A stretch of 64,000 bases of DNA from contig JAQSEB010000022.1 of the NCBI GenBank assembly GCA_030063045.1, positions 806,001 through 870,000 on the forward strand. The letters run 5' to 3'. The position numbers and the translations under genes were made by a program. Shown here piece after piece: positions 45,469-55,503 of this stretch (the stretch's first letter is position 1; each line of letters starts with the position of its first letter). The DNA is from Pratylenchus scribneri. Lineage: Eukaryota > Nematoda > Chromadorea > Rhabditida > Pratylenchidae. Below the pieces are notes generated by a model, which was given only the letters and a program-made list of their open reading frames with translations, ran no database searches and had not been told where the DNA came from.

Positions 45469-45711
45469 TCACTGCTGCCCGCCTTGCTGCTGATCACGGT
45501 TACGACGACGTGCATCATAGCGAGCCTGTTGTCGGCGATGATTTTCTGCATCTCGTTCTTGGCGCCGACGTTCTTCAGCTTCGCGACGTTCATTTTCAGC
45601 CTCCAAGCGTTCCACTTGTTGTTGACGTTCATTATTCCATTCACGGATAAATCGCAATCGTTGTTCCAAAACTTCAAGGCGGCGTTGGCGTTCACGTTCT
45701 GAATCCGACAT
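45469..45711 (-). CDS. Small highly charged coiled-coil protein, left copy
   Basis: 80 codons from the ATG at 45711 (an upstream in-frame ATG at 45723 adds four residues). The protein is almost all R/E/Q with heptad spacing: MSDSERERQRRLEVLEQRLR, then EERRRQERDAENHRRQQARY, ending DQQQGGQQ. No intron. It is a paralogue of 46951-47172: shared start MS.SERERE-like, QRQ/VERLE-like heptads, RRRNRDQQ/NRREQQ end and GGQQ terminus. It is transcribed away from its partner. Family not recognised. Conservation of the reading frame in both diverged arms is the best evidence that it is a real gene. Confidence 0.6.
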   Translation of the reverse strand: MSDSERERQRRLEVLEQRLRFIREWNNERQQQVERLEAENERREAEERRRQERDAENHRRQQARYDARRRNRDQQQGGQQ

Positions 45712-46689
45712 TTTGGTGCACAATTTGAACTGAAAAAGGATTTTGATTACAAATTTGGAGAATTAAATAGCAAAAAATGTGCGTTTCAGGATTATGAATA
45801 AAAATTAAAAGAAAGGGAGGGAGGGGGTGGGGGTCAAGCTTATTATAAAGGCAGCATTTGAAACTAATTGAACATTTTTTCCTTTTAACCTTCTAAAATA
45901 CTATATTGTTTTTATCAATTTATTACAAAGGAACCTATTTTCTCAATTCCATAATAATCAATCATTATAATATTAGTTTCTTTATTTTATTTTAGATTTT
46001 GGATCTAGAAATTTTCTTATATTTTGATTAATTTTAAAATAATTTGGATTAAAAGTGGATGATATGAAAGGCTTTTGTTTTTTGGTTACCCAATCCAAAT
46101 TTATTAAATTGATAAATATCCCATCCCTACCAATGGAATTATCTAATTTATTGAATGTGAATGAATCACTGACTGAAATGTGAAAACTAACGAAAAACAA
46201 TGATGATGAATAGAGCTTAGCAGCATTTTTGTGTTAATTTCTCTGAAAATTTTTGCACATTTTTGTCGTTGAATCATTCAATTTTCCAATCCAAGCATCC
46301 ATTCGTTTAATCCGTACATTCCATTAATATTTATGAATTCATAATTTTAATAAATTGAATTGGGTAACCGAAAAATAAAATATAAAGCCTCATTTCGTTT
46401 TTAAATCCTATTCAACACGCGCTCAATTGAAAACAATTTACCCATAATTTTACTAAATTTTTAGAAAATCAAATTGAAAATTTTAAAAAAGTCATTCAAT
46501 TTATACCCTTTTAATCAAAATTATTTCCATTAAAATTAATCAAAATACCTAGTAAGAAAATTTCTAGATCCAAAATCTAAAATAAACTAAGATGTAGAAT
46601 TGGAAAAATAGTTCTCCTTTCTAATCCAATACATAATTTTAGAAAAATGTTTGTTTGTTTGTTTGTTATAGTTTATGTTCGATTTGTGG

Positions 46690-46830
46690 GTTTTAAACTC
46701 TTTAATTTTTGATCAAAACCTGATATTTTATATACCTATCGACGCGTCTCGACGAGATCTACATTAGTATAAGGTTTATTTGGTCTAAAACTGGTTTCTG
46801 ATTCATTAGAAGTCAAAAACTGTTTTTCTG
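46690..46830. repeat. Foldback family A, partial copy
   Basis: CGACGCGTCTCGACGAGATCTA and GGTTTATTTGGTCTAAAACTGG are the right half of family A. Confidence 0.5.
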
Positions 46831-46950
46831 GAAAAAAGGCATTTTTTCTGCAAAAGAAGTAATTTTTTTCTGAAAAAAAAATAATGACCTTTATAAAATT
46901 TCATTCTTAAAAAATTAAATTCCATTTTAGATTTTCTAAGTTGTACAAAA

Positions 46951-47172
46951 ATGTCTACTTCGGAACGCGAACGTGAATTAAACCGCCAATATGAAGAAGA
47001 AGTGCAACGTCAGGAAGAATTGATGCGCCGTGAGGAAGCAGCGAGACGTCATGCTGAACAATTGAGGCAAATTGAAGAAGAACGTCGTCGACGATGGCGC
47101 GAACAAAGGGCTCGCCGGCGAGCAAATGCAAATCGTCGTAACCGTGAACAGCAGGAAGGCGGACAGCAGTGA
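46951..47172 (+). CDS. Small highly charged coiled-coil protein, right copy
   Basis: 73 aa, single exon, start MSTSERERELNRQYEEEVQR, end NRREQQEGGQQ. Nearly every residue is R, E, Q or A with heptad periodicity, so a single long helix is expected. The inverted partner at 45469-45711 keeps the same start and end motifs but differs in length and central sequence, so the copies have been diverging while staying open. No signal peptide. Function unknown. The CDS is flanked by the same AT-rich leader and trailer as its partner. Confidence 0.6.
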   Translation: MSTSERERELNRQYEEEVQRQEELMRREEAARRHAEQLRQIEEERRRRWREQRARRRANANRRNREQQEGGQQ

Positions 47173-47384
47173 GGAACTGTGAGGATGATGTCAAAACATA
47201 GAAGAGATGAAAGAATTAAGATTGTGAAATAAACAAATTTTAAACAAATAATGTCTTTTAAATAATTATTTTCTAAATAATACGAATTAAATTCATATTT
47301 TTCGGTAATAAATAAATGGGAAAAAGTTATAATTGCGAATAAATTATTAAAAATTGCGAATAGAGTATTAAAAATTGCAAAAAG

Positions 47385-47620
47385 TTTATTACGGTTTAGT
47401 GGTTTGCCCAAAATTCACAAACCATATACAATTCGATAGAGCTCGTCAAGACGCATCGAATGGTATATAAATTGTCATGGTTTAATTGGTTTTGAACCAA
47501 ACCCCCTATAGATGGTTTAAGTGGTTTAAAACCCTGATCAAATCGAGACAAAATGTACCTAATAACGCTTCTCGACGAGATCTATCGATTGGGTATATGA
47601 CAAATCATTATAAACTTTTC
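47385..47620. repeat. Foldback family A copy
   Basis: GGTTTGCCCAAAATTCACAAACC at the left, TCGATAGAGCTCGTCAAGACG, CTTCTCGACGAGATCTATCG, TGGGTATATGACAAATCATT at the right. Confidence 0.75.
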
Positions 47621-47865
47621 GCAATTTTCAATATTCTCTTTACAATTTTAAATACTCTATTCGCAATTCAATAATTTATTCACTCCCAAAACATAAAGCA
47701 ATAGTCATACATTATACATGGCTAGATAGGACAAAATTTGCATAAAATTCATCCGGTTTTGTGCATAGTTTAAAATTTTGATTTAATCAATTATAAATCG
47801 AGGTCACAAATAAAAAGAATAAATATATGTCAAAATGAATAATAACTGATGCCGGAATTCAGCTT

Positions 47866-49262
47866 ATCCTCCTCAGCATTACTTCTTGAGATTCGTTTGT
47901 CCTCCTCAGCATTACTTCTTGAGATTCGTTTGTCCTCCTCAGCATTACTTCTTGATATTCGTTTGTCCTCCTCAGCATTGCTTCTTGAGATTCGTTTGTC
48001 CTCCTCAGCATTACTTCTTGAGATTCGTTTGTCCTCCTCAGCATTGCTTCTTGAGATTCGTTTGTCCTCCTCAGCATTACTTCTTGAGATTCGTTTGTCC
48101 TCCTCAGCATTGCTTCTTGAGATTCGTTTGTCCTCCTCAGCATTACTTCTTGAGATTCGTTTGTCCTCCTCAGCATTACTTCTTGAGATTCTTTTGTCCT
48201 CCTCAGCATTACTTCTTGAGATTCGTTTGTCCTCCTCAGCATTACTTCTTGATATTCGTTTGTCCTCCTCAGCATTGCTTCTTGAGATTCGTTTGTCCTC
48301 CTCAGCATTACTTCTGAGATTCGTTTGTCCTCCTCAGCATTGTTTCTTGAGATTCGTTTGTCCTCCTCAGCATTACTTCTTGAGATTCGTTTGTCCTCCT
48401 CAGCATTACTTCTTGAGATTCGTTTGTCCTCCTCAGCATTACTTCTTGAGATTCGTTTGTCCTCCTCAGCATTACTTCTTGTGATTCTTTTGTCCTCCTC
48501 AGCATTACTTCTTGAGATTCGTTTGTCCTCCTCAGCATTACTTCTTGATATTCGTTTGTCCTCCTCAGCATTGCTTCTTGAGATTCGTTTGTCCTCCTCA
48601 GCATTACTTCTGAGATTCGTTTGTCCTCCTCAGCATTGTTTCTTGAGATTCGTTTGTCCTCCTCAGCATTACTTCTTGAGATTCGTTTGTCCTCCTCAGC
48701 ATTGCTTCTTGAGATTCGTTTGTCCTCCTCAGCATTACTTCTTGAGATTCGTTTGTCCTCCTCAGCATTGCTTCTTGAGATTCGTTTGTCCTCCTCAGCA
48801 TTACTTCTTGATATTCGTTTGTCCTCCTCAGCATTGCTTCGTGGGATTCTTTTGTCCTCCTCAGCATTACTTCTTGATATTCGTTTGTCCTCCTCAGCAT
48901 TACTTCTTGAGATTCGTTTGTCCTCCTCAGCATTACTTCTTGTGATTCTTTTGTCCTCCTCAGCATTACTTCTTGAGATTCGTTTGTCCTCCTCAGCATT
49001 ACTTCTTGATATTCGTTTGTCCTCCTCAGCATTGCTTCTTGAGATTCGTTTGTCCTCCTCAGCATTACTTCTGAGATTCGTTTGTCCTCCTCAGCATTGT
49101 TTCTTGAGATTCGTTTGTCCTCCTCAGCATTACTTCTTGAGATTCGTTTGTCCTCCTCAGCATTGCTTCTTGAGATTCGTTTGTCCTCCTCAGCATTACT
49201 TCTTGAGATTCGTTTGTCCTCCTCAGCATTACTTCTTGTTATTCGTGTCCTCCTCAGCATTG
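47866..49262. repeat. 33-bp satellite array, about 42 units
   Basis: Unit of 33 bp reading CTCCTCAGCATTACTTCTTG then AGATTCGTTTGTC. Variants alternate (ATTGCTTC/ATTACTTC, GAGATT/GATATT/GTGATT). Three units are 32 bp (CTTCTGAGAT at 48311, 48607, 49068), spaced 296 and 461 bases apart, i.e. 9 and 14 units, which suggests segmental (higher-order) duplication. Because 33 is a multiple of 3, several frames are open on both strands (an 11-residue repeat MLRRTNESQE. on the minus strand). I see no flanking gene that would use them. Confidence 0.95.
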
Positions 49263-49442
49263 CTTCTCCCAAAAAATAGTTCGGTTTCCATCACGCACAT
49301 CATTTCCACTTTTAAAGCATTCGTTTTTCAACCCCTAAATCATCCTGATTTCAGCCAAGGAGAAGACTAGAATTTGATATGAAATATTAAAATATTTTCT
49401 AAAACAAATATATTTTTGGATTTATCATTTGTATATTCTCAG

Positions 49443-49550
49443 GTGATTCATGAATTCCATTCCAATGATTGTCCAACCATTTGTTTGATTGTGCCATTTA
49501 GCGATGGAACAGCAGCAACCGAAGCCAGTGAAATTTCCCATTTGCAGTAA
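49443..49550 (+). other. Possible isolated exon
   Basis: After a good acceptor (TATTCTCAG) the frame reads VIHEFHSNDCPTICLIVPFS then DGTAATEASEISHL, with a donor GTAAAT at 49546 or a stop at 49550. The composition is coding-like, but no neighbouring exon was found. Confidence 0.25.
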
Positions 49551-49654
49551 ATGGAGAAAATATTGAAAAAGAAAACAATATAAACATTCATTCATTATTC
49601 GGCACTACTTGCAAAGAAGCACTTTTTGAAAATTTTTTTCTAAGTTTCGCTGAT

Positions 49655-50085
49655 AGAGTGGTAACTCCGGAGTAGAGTATATGGAGTGGTAACCCCTGAT
49701 GAGAGTATATGGAATGTTAACCCCGGAGGAGAGTATATTGAATGGTAACCCCGGAGGAGAGTATATGGAATGGTAACCCCGGAGGTATATGAAATGGTAA
49801 CCCCGGAGGAGAGTATATGGAATGGTAACCCCGGAAGAGAGTATATGGAATGGTAACCCCGGAAGAGAGTATATGGAATGGTAACCCCGGAAGAGAGTAT
49901 ATGGAATGGTAACCCCGGAAGAGAGTATATGGAATGGTAACCCCGGAAGAGAGTATATGGAATGGTAACCCCGGAAGAGAGTATATGGAATGGTAACCCC
50001 GGAAGAGAGTATATGGAATGGTAACCCCGGAGGAGAGTATATGGAATGGTAACCCCCGAGGAGAGTATATGGAATGGTAATCCCT
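49655..50085. repeat. 28-bp satellite array
   Basis: About 15 units of GAGAGTATATGGAATGGTAA plus CCCCGGA(A/G). The left units are more diverged. Confidence 0.93.
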
Positions 50086-50480
50086 ATATATCCGGCTTAA
50101 TCCCGTGCACTCTCCAAGTTAAAGTTCCCCGATCTTCCAGTGGCCTTCCGGGCCATTTCCCATCCATTTCGGGGCTTAATCCCCCTAGATACCTTAATTC
50201 ACAAATATCCACCTTAATCCCCCTATATCCGGCTTAATCCCGTACATTCTCCGGGCCTTCCTCCAACTTTCCCGACCACTCCCGGCCATTTCCCATCAAT
50301 TTCGGGGCTTAATCTCCTTAATCCACCAATTTTTAATTATCTTGATCTTCAATCAGTATCGGCCGGCCATTTTCAATTTAGGCCGGCCAAAATCAAAAAT
50401 GGCCGAAAATCGGGCGAAATCAAATTTAACCGGCCAAAATCAAAAATGGCCGATAATCAATAATGGCCGCAACATATATA
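50086..50480. repeat. Degenerate repeat field next to the satellite
   Basis: Repeats of CCGGCTTAATCCC(G/C)T and CCCATC(C/A)ATTTCGGGGCTTA (50086-50320), then several GGCCGGCCAAAATC / AAAATGGCCG blocks (50360-50470). No gene. 50480-50904 is AT-rich with nothing recognised before the GRHPR start. Confidence 0.6.
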
Positions 50481-50904
50481 TATGTTTTTTCATTGATAAT
50501 CCAGATTACTCGGATTTCTTTATCCCCGCACTCAAATTATCCCCATCAAGCTGCGTCGAAATATAATTTTGTTTAATGTTAATGCGGATGATTACACAAA
50601 GATTACATAAAAACAATGAAAATTGATTATTTTTTATGGGTCAAATTTCGTTTAATAAGAGCAGTGTGGTGATTGGAGAGGAAAGATTGGTGATAAACAA
50701 ATATTGCCTAAATTCCTAAATTGATTTTTTTTTATATTTTCATCAATTGATAAAGCTCACAAAAAGACACACAAACAATTTAAAGGTAGACAAGCCACTT
50801 ATAAATACTTTATTTTTCAATCAATTGTTGTCTTATTTAAATTAATAATCAATATACTGAAATTTCTCCATTTTTTATTCCATTCCATATTCCAAAACTC
50901 CATT

Positions 50905-53900
50905 ATGTCTAATAAACCAATAGTTCTCGTAGCCGACCCAACTTTTGAGACAAACAAAATCAGCGAACAGTAAGGAGAGAGAATTTTTTAAAGAGGTATT
51001 TTTGCCAATTCCAGTGCACATGTTCTACAATTTGTAAACCCAATTGCTTCTGAGGGTGGTCGGCAATTTACTATGGAAATGTTGCAAAAATGGGTTGAAA
51101 TGCATATTCCAAAAGCATCCGTTCTATATTTGAGGGGCCCATTGAAAGTGGATGCTGCACTTTTAGATAAAGCTGAGAATTTGAAAGCGATTGTAAGAAA
51201 ACCCTCAAATTCTTCACTTTAGATACAATTTTTTGCAAAAAATTAAATTTTTTAATGAGAATTGAACCAAAGGGAAATCTTTCCACAATTTAAGTGGTTT
51301 ATGTGGTTATATATGTCATGGCCAATTTGGGGAATTCGCCCACTTGGGAATCTCAGTTTCTAGACATCGTATGGACTCGAGAGTGAACTCGTTCAATTCG
51401 GCATAGTCGATTTATTTATGAAATTTCAATTTCAGACCTGACAGTTTATGGCTAGGGTTAAGGTAGGTCCGACATGGGTTCTAGGGCTAGAGCTAGGCTT
51501 TAGGGATGTCTGAAATTGAAATTTCATAAAGTAAATCGACCATGCCGAATCGAATAAGCCGCCTCTCGAATCTGTACGATGCCTTGAAGCCGAGATTCGC
51601 CAAACGAGCCAGCCTGAAAAATCGGCCATTCCCGTGAATGACCAATTTCCCCAAATCGGCCGCAACATATATATTACAATTTATCAGCTATAATTCCACA
51701 TCTTTTTTCTAGGTGACCATCTCGGCCGGTCATGACAACATCGACTCAGTCGAATGTAAAAAACGGTCATATCTTATTGAGAATTTTATTCATAAAAATT
51801 AATGTTTAGTGGAATTCCAGTTGGATTTGCTGGATCCGCGTTGACTGAAGTCACTGCCGAACTGTGTATTGGATTGCTCCTTTCTGTGAGTCGCCGGATT
51901 CCAGAGACAATCCAAGCAGCCAAAGAGTATGTATGTTGTAGGAATAACTGAAATTCAGGAAAAATTGAAATTTCTCTAACTGTCTGCCACACTCTCTTAC
52001 ACACTCTCATTTTCTTCCTTTCTTTATATTCCCTATGTCACACTCACTTTTTTCTGCTACTCTAACCAAAAAAGTGAGAAATAGTGTGTCAATTTCAATT
52101 TTTCCTAGGAAAGTTCAATTCCTGAGTTTCAATTTTTACTACGACATGTACAAAATGAATGGTGAAACTTATGAATTGAAGAGTGGAAATTCATTCAAAA
52201 TTATCAAGAATTTGTGTAGTTTTTTATTAGTGATAACTGTGAGTTCATTGATTTTTCGAAAGGGAATTTAAGCCGGTAATAAAAATCATTTTCCTTCCTA
52301 GACTAGAACTCATTAAGACACTCAATTGGTATATATTAAAAATAAGGGTTTTAAACCGTTTAAATCATTTTATTTTTTGGTTCAAAGCTAAATTAAATTG
52401 GTTAAATCTAAGCCGAATCATTATCAAACAATGCGTTCGACTGGGTATAAGATTAGGAGGTATAGGACCATAAATAGGGCTAGCCAAACTTTTTATAAAA
52501 ATTTAGAATAAATTAATTATGAAAATGAATAAAAAAATATCATTCATTTCTAATTAATGATTGAAATCCAATAGATAAAATTATGAAAAAAAGAAATTAA
52601 ACTTTAATTTTAGAGGAAATTGGCAATCAAATTGGGATCCAACATTTATGCGTGGTAAAGCGCTTGAGGGCGCCATTATTGGCATATTTGGACTGGGAAG
52701 AATTGGCACAAATGTGGCACATAAACTGGCAATGTTCCAGCCCAGAGAGATCATTTTCCACAATCGAAGGAAGGAAATGATTGAAATTTGTATAGGATCC
52801 ATTTTTGCCAATTTTCCCTTTTTTCAGCTGATATTAACAATTTTCGCTATGTCTCATTTGAGGAATTGTTGCACCAAAGTGACTTTCTTGTGATCACGAT
52901 CAGCGCTGGTGTAGATAGTCGAGGCCGATTTGGGTGGAATGAATTTTGTGCTATGAAGAATGATGCGATTTTGGTAAATGTTAGTAGGTAAGTTTTAAAT
53001 AAATCGGAATAGAGATTAATTTCTTGATGGAATGAAACCTAAAAGCAATTAAATTAATAAGATGATTAAGTAATTAATCTAATAAGGGAAGTTATTTATT
53101 GGATGGTATTTAAGTAGAAAAAAACATTGAAAATGGCGAAGAGTATTGAAAAGGGCGAAAAGATTATAACGGTTTAACAATTTGTCCTAGACCCCCAAAC
53201 CCTATACCCAATCGATAGATCTCGTCAAGATGCGTTGATTGGTATATATGTTACGCCGAATATTGGGAATTGACGATTCCCAGGAATCGTCAAGCAATTT
53301 GGTTGACGAATTTCGGGAATCTCGGCTTCTAGGCATCGTACAGACTCGAGAGTAGGCTCATTCGACTCAGCATGGTCGATTTACTATATGAAATTTCAAT
53401 TACAGACTGATTTAGGGGCTATGGTTAGGGTTAGGGTAGGGTCGGCATGGGTTTTAGGGGCTAAGGGTTAGGGGTTTTAGGGGCTAAGGGCTAGGGGTCT
53501 GTAATTGAAATTTCATATAGTAAATCGACTATGACGAGTCGAATGAGCCTACTCTCGAGTCTGTACGATGCCTAGAAGCCGAGATTCCCGAAATTCGTCA
53601 TACAAATTGCTTGACGATTCCCGGGAATCGTCAATTCCCCAGATTCGGCGCAACATATATATTTTGTCGTGGTTTGATCAAAAATTAAGGGTAATAAACC
53701 ACTTAAACCATCTTGTGGGTTATGGTTAAAAACCAATTAAACCCGACAAAATATATACCATTCGATGCGTCTTGACGAGATCTATTGAATGGATATATGG
53801 TTTGGGGTGCTAGGGACAAACCACTAAATATAAACTTTTATTTCCCTTATTTGGCCACTGAATCAATTGCAATATATAGACAGTTTCATCAAAAGCCAAT

Positions 53901-54468
53901 TCAGAGGCCGTGTTGTGGACTCGGATGATCTGGTGCGTGCATTAATTGAAGGCCAAATTGGCGGCGCCGGATTGGATGTCACTGATCCGGAACCACTTCC
54001 ACCCAACCATCCTCTTTATTCAATGGCAAATTGTGGTTTGATATTTTATTTATATATGTTGTGGATAATATTTGAAATTAGCTAGTCCCGCGATTACTAG
54101 CTAATTTTCATATAGTAAATCGACAATGCCGCGTCGAATGAACCTATTCTCGTGTCTGTAAGATGCCTAGAAACCGAGATTCCCGAAATTAGCTAGCCCA
54201 AATCCCTATCTAATCCCGGGAATAGCTAATTCTTAGAATTATCTACTACATATATAATTTATTCCCTATAGATTAGGAAATTCTTATTTATAGTACTTTG
54301 GGTAAAAAAGCGTTCATGTATTTTTGCAAAAATCCCTATATTACTGTAGTGATCACTCCGCATATTGGCTCGTCAACTGAAGTGGCGAGGCGCAGGATGA
54401 TGGCTTTGGGTCAGGAGAATGTGATTGCGGCACTTCAAGGAAGAAATATGCCTTCGGCACTTTATTAG
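50905..54468 (+). CDS. GRHPR: Glyoxylate/hydroxypyruvate reductase (D-2-hydroxyacid dehydrogenase)
   Basis: Exons: 50905-50969, 51015-51192, 51713-51765, 51810-51926, 52614-52789, 52828-52987, 53905-54035, 54350-54468; 332 aa, close to the human enzyme (328). Seen: [40 protein letters not shown], the Rossmann motif GIFGLGRIG (around residue 160) followed by FHNRRK (a basic NADP-type end of strand two), [29 protein letters not shown] with the catalytic Arg region, [17 protein letters not shown] with the Glu, and [14 protein letters not shown] with the catalytic His. Reaction: NAD(P)H-dependent reduction of glyoxylate and hydroxypyruvate, in cytosol or peroxisome. No peroxisomal C-terminal signal (ends PSALY). 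Introns carry foldbacks A, B and F. The exon 7 acceptor at 53904 was chosen because only it restores VSRGRVVD. Confidence 0.95.
51315..51660. repeat. Foldback family B copy
   Basis: Left TCAGTTTCTAGACATCGTATGG, right inverse TGTACGATGCCTTGAAGCCGA; arms include ATTTCAATTTCAGACC and inverse; ends GGCCGCAACATATATATT. GRHPR intron 2. Confidence 0.8.
51927..52155. repeat. MITE family F, second copy (inverted)
   Basis: Shares CTCTAACTGTCTGCCACACTC, CCCTATGTCACACTCACTTTT and TCTAACCAAAAAAGTGAGAAA with the reverse of 24436-24662. Ends ATGTTGTAG and CTACGACAT. It begins at the exon 4 donor of GRHPR. Confidence 0.75.
52305..52500. repeat. Foldback family A, partial copy
   Basis: TAAACCGTTTAAATCATTTT and GCCGAATCATTATCAAACAATG blocks. 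The left end is missing. Confidence 0.55.
53155..53835. repeat. Foldback family A copy split by a nested family B
   Basis: The left half ends at ATTGGTATATATG (53247) and the right half resumes at ATATATTTTGTCGTGGTTTG (53654). The right terminus is TATATGGTTTGGGGTGCTAGGG. Nearly all of GRHPR intron 6 is this nest. Confidence 0.85.
53248..53655. mobile_element. Foldback family B, best copy, nested in family A
   Basis: Arms of about 150 bp: TTACGCCGAAT.TTGGGAATTGACGATT, GGGAATCTCGGCTTCTAGGC, ATGGTCGATTTACTATATG and their inverses, ending GATTCGGCGCAACATATAT. The loop is GGTTAGGGTTAGGGTAGGG-rich. TATATA-type sequence lies at both junctions, consistent with a short target duplication. Confidence 0.85.
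54085..54245. repeat. Foldback family B, right arm only
   Basis: AATTTTCATATAGTAAATCGAC, CGTGTCTGTAAGATGCCTAG, ending ACTACATATATAA. In the last GRHPR intron. Confidence 0.65.
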
Positions 54469-54684
54469 CAGCAAGCACGATTAAAAAAGCCCCATATTTC
54501 ACAATTTTTTAAATTATAATTGGCTTTTTGTAAAAATTCATATTTAAAAATCTGATTTAGAGTTCATATTCATAAAAATGTCGAAGGAAGCCCCTTGGGA
54601 CTTTTCATATACTTACATAATAAAAAATAGAAGGAAAAACCCGCACGGCCAAATCGGTTGGGGTCTGACGAATCATAGCTCAAG

Positions 54685-54960
54685 CTCATCAGCCAAATAA
54701 CCAATCAAAATGATCTAAAGTGCATCTTATAGACTTAACTATTTTATTTGCTATCTATTGGGGTAGTGAGCATCCAAAACTATGATGTTTTGGCCAAGCT
54801 ATGGGGCCATAAATACAAAAATAAAAGTCAATTTTTCAAAGTTCTTGACCACAACTTGGCCAAAACTTTACATTTTTAGATGATCAATACATCAATGAAT
54901 AGCCAATAATTAGGGCTATTAAATGCACTTTAGATCATTTAAATTGGTTCATTGTGTGGC
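54685..54960. repeat. Foldback in the intergenic region
   Basis: AACCAATCAAAATGATCTAAAG (54698) and inverse TTTAGATCATTTAAATTGG (54927). The loop has GGCCAAGC and TTGGCCAAAAC. The rest of 54469-55503 holds no gene I can support. Confidence 0.6.
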
Positions 54961-55503
54961 GAGCTCTGGCTCGTCAAAATCGCTGAGAAGAAGTTTCGAG
55001 ACGGAAATGTCCTTCGACGTCAAAGAAATTATTGAGACTGTTTTCTATAATCCAGCATCAACTACATCTCCACTCCGAAACCATAAAATATTTATTTTGA
55101 AATAAAAATAATTTATGAATAGATGAATGAAAAACAATTTAATTCTTAAAATATGTCAAATATAATAACGAATTATAAATTTTTTGATCTTTCCATTTTC
55201 CGAAGAAAAATAGGACTTCCTTAAAAAATCAGAGATGAGTGTTTAAATAAGGAATACAAATTGGAAAAATTAGACAAACAAAAAATAATCAAATGAATCA
55301 AAGAAAATAAATAAAAAAAATTTAGGCAACTCAATCGACTGCAAAAACCAAATGTTTTAGAGAATGAATTGTGTAAAATTTTCTCTGCCAACTTGTTCAT
55401 AATCATTTCCTTCACTTTTCCACTAAAATTATGAGAAGAAAAGGAATTTATTTTGATTGAAAATATTAAATTTTTATACTCACTTCCATTTCCATGTATT
55501 AGT

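Larger units (their letters stand above)
45320..47310. repeat. Large inverted duplication with divergent gene copies
   Basis: The left arm (about 45320-46130) and right arm (about 46330-47310) are inverted and diverged. Matches include GACATCATCCTCTCAGCTTC vs GAGGATGATGTCAAAACATAG, ATTTTGGATCTAGAAATTTTC vs GAAAATTTCTAGATCCAAAA, and GGTTACCCAATCC vs TTGGGTAACC near the centre. The spacer is about 200 bp. Each arm carries one copy of a small coiled-coil gene. Confidence 0.8.

Noticed and set aside
47866..49262. Long ORFs of 150-250 codons on both strands
   Set aside because: They are products of a 33-bp repeat whose period is a multiple of three; no start context or flanking gene supports them.
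53415..53505. Internal telomere
   Set aside because: Repeats are irregular and lie in the loop of a foldback; no long exact array.
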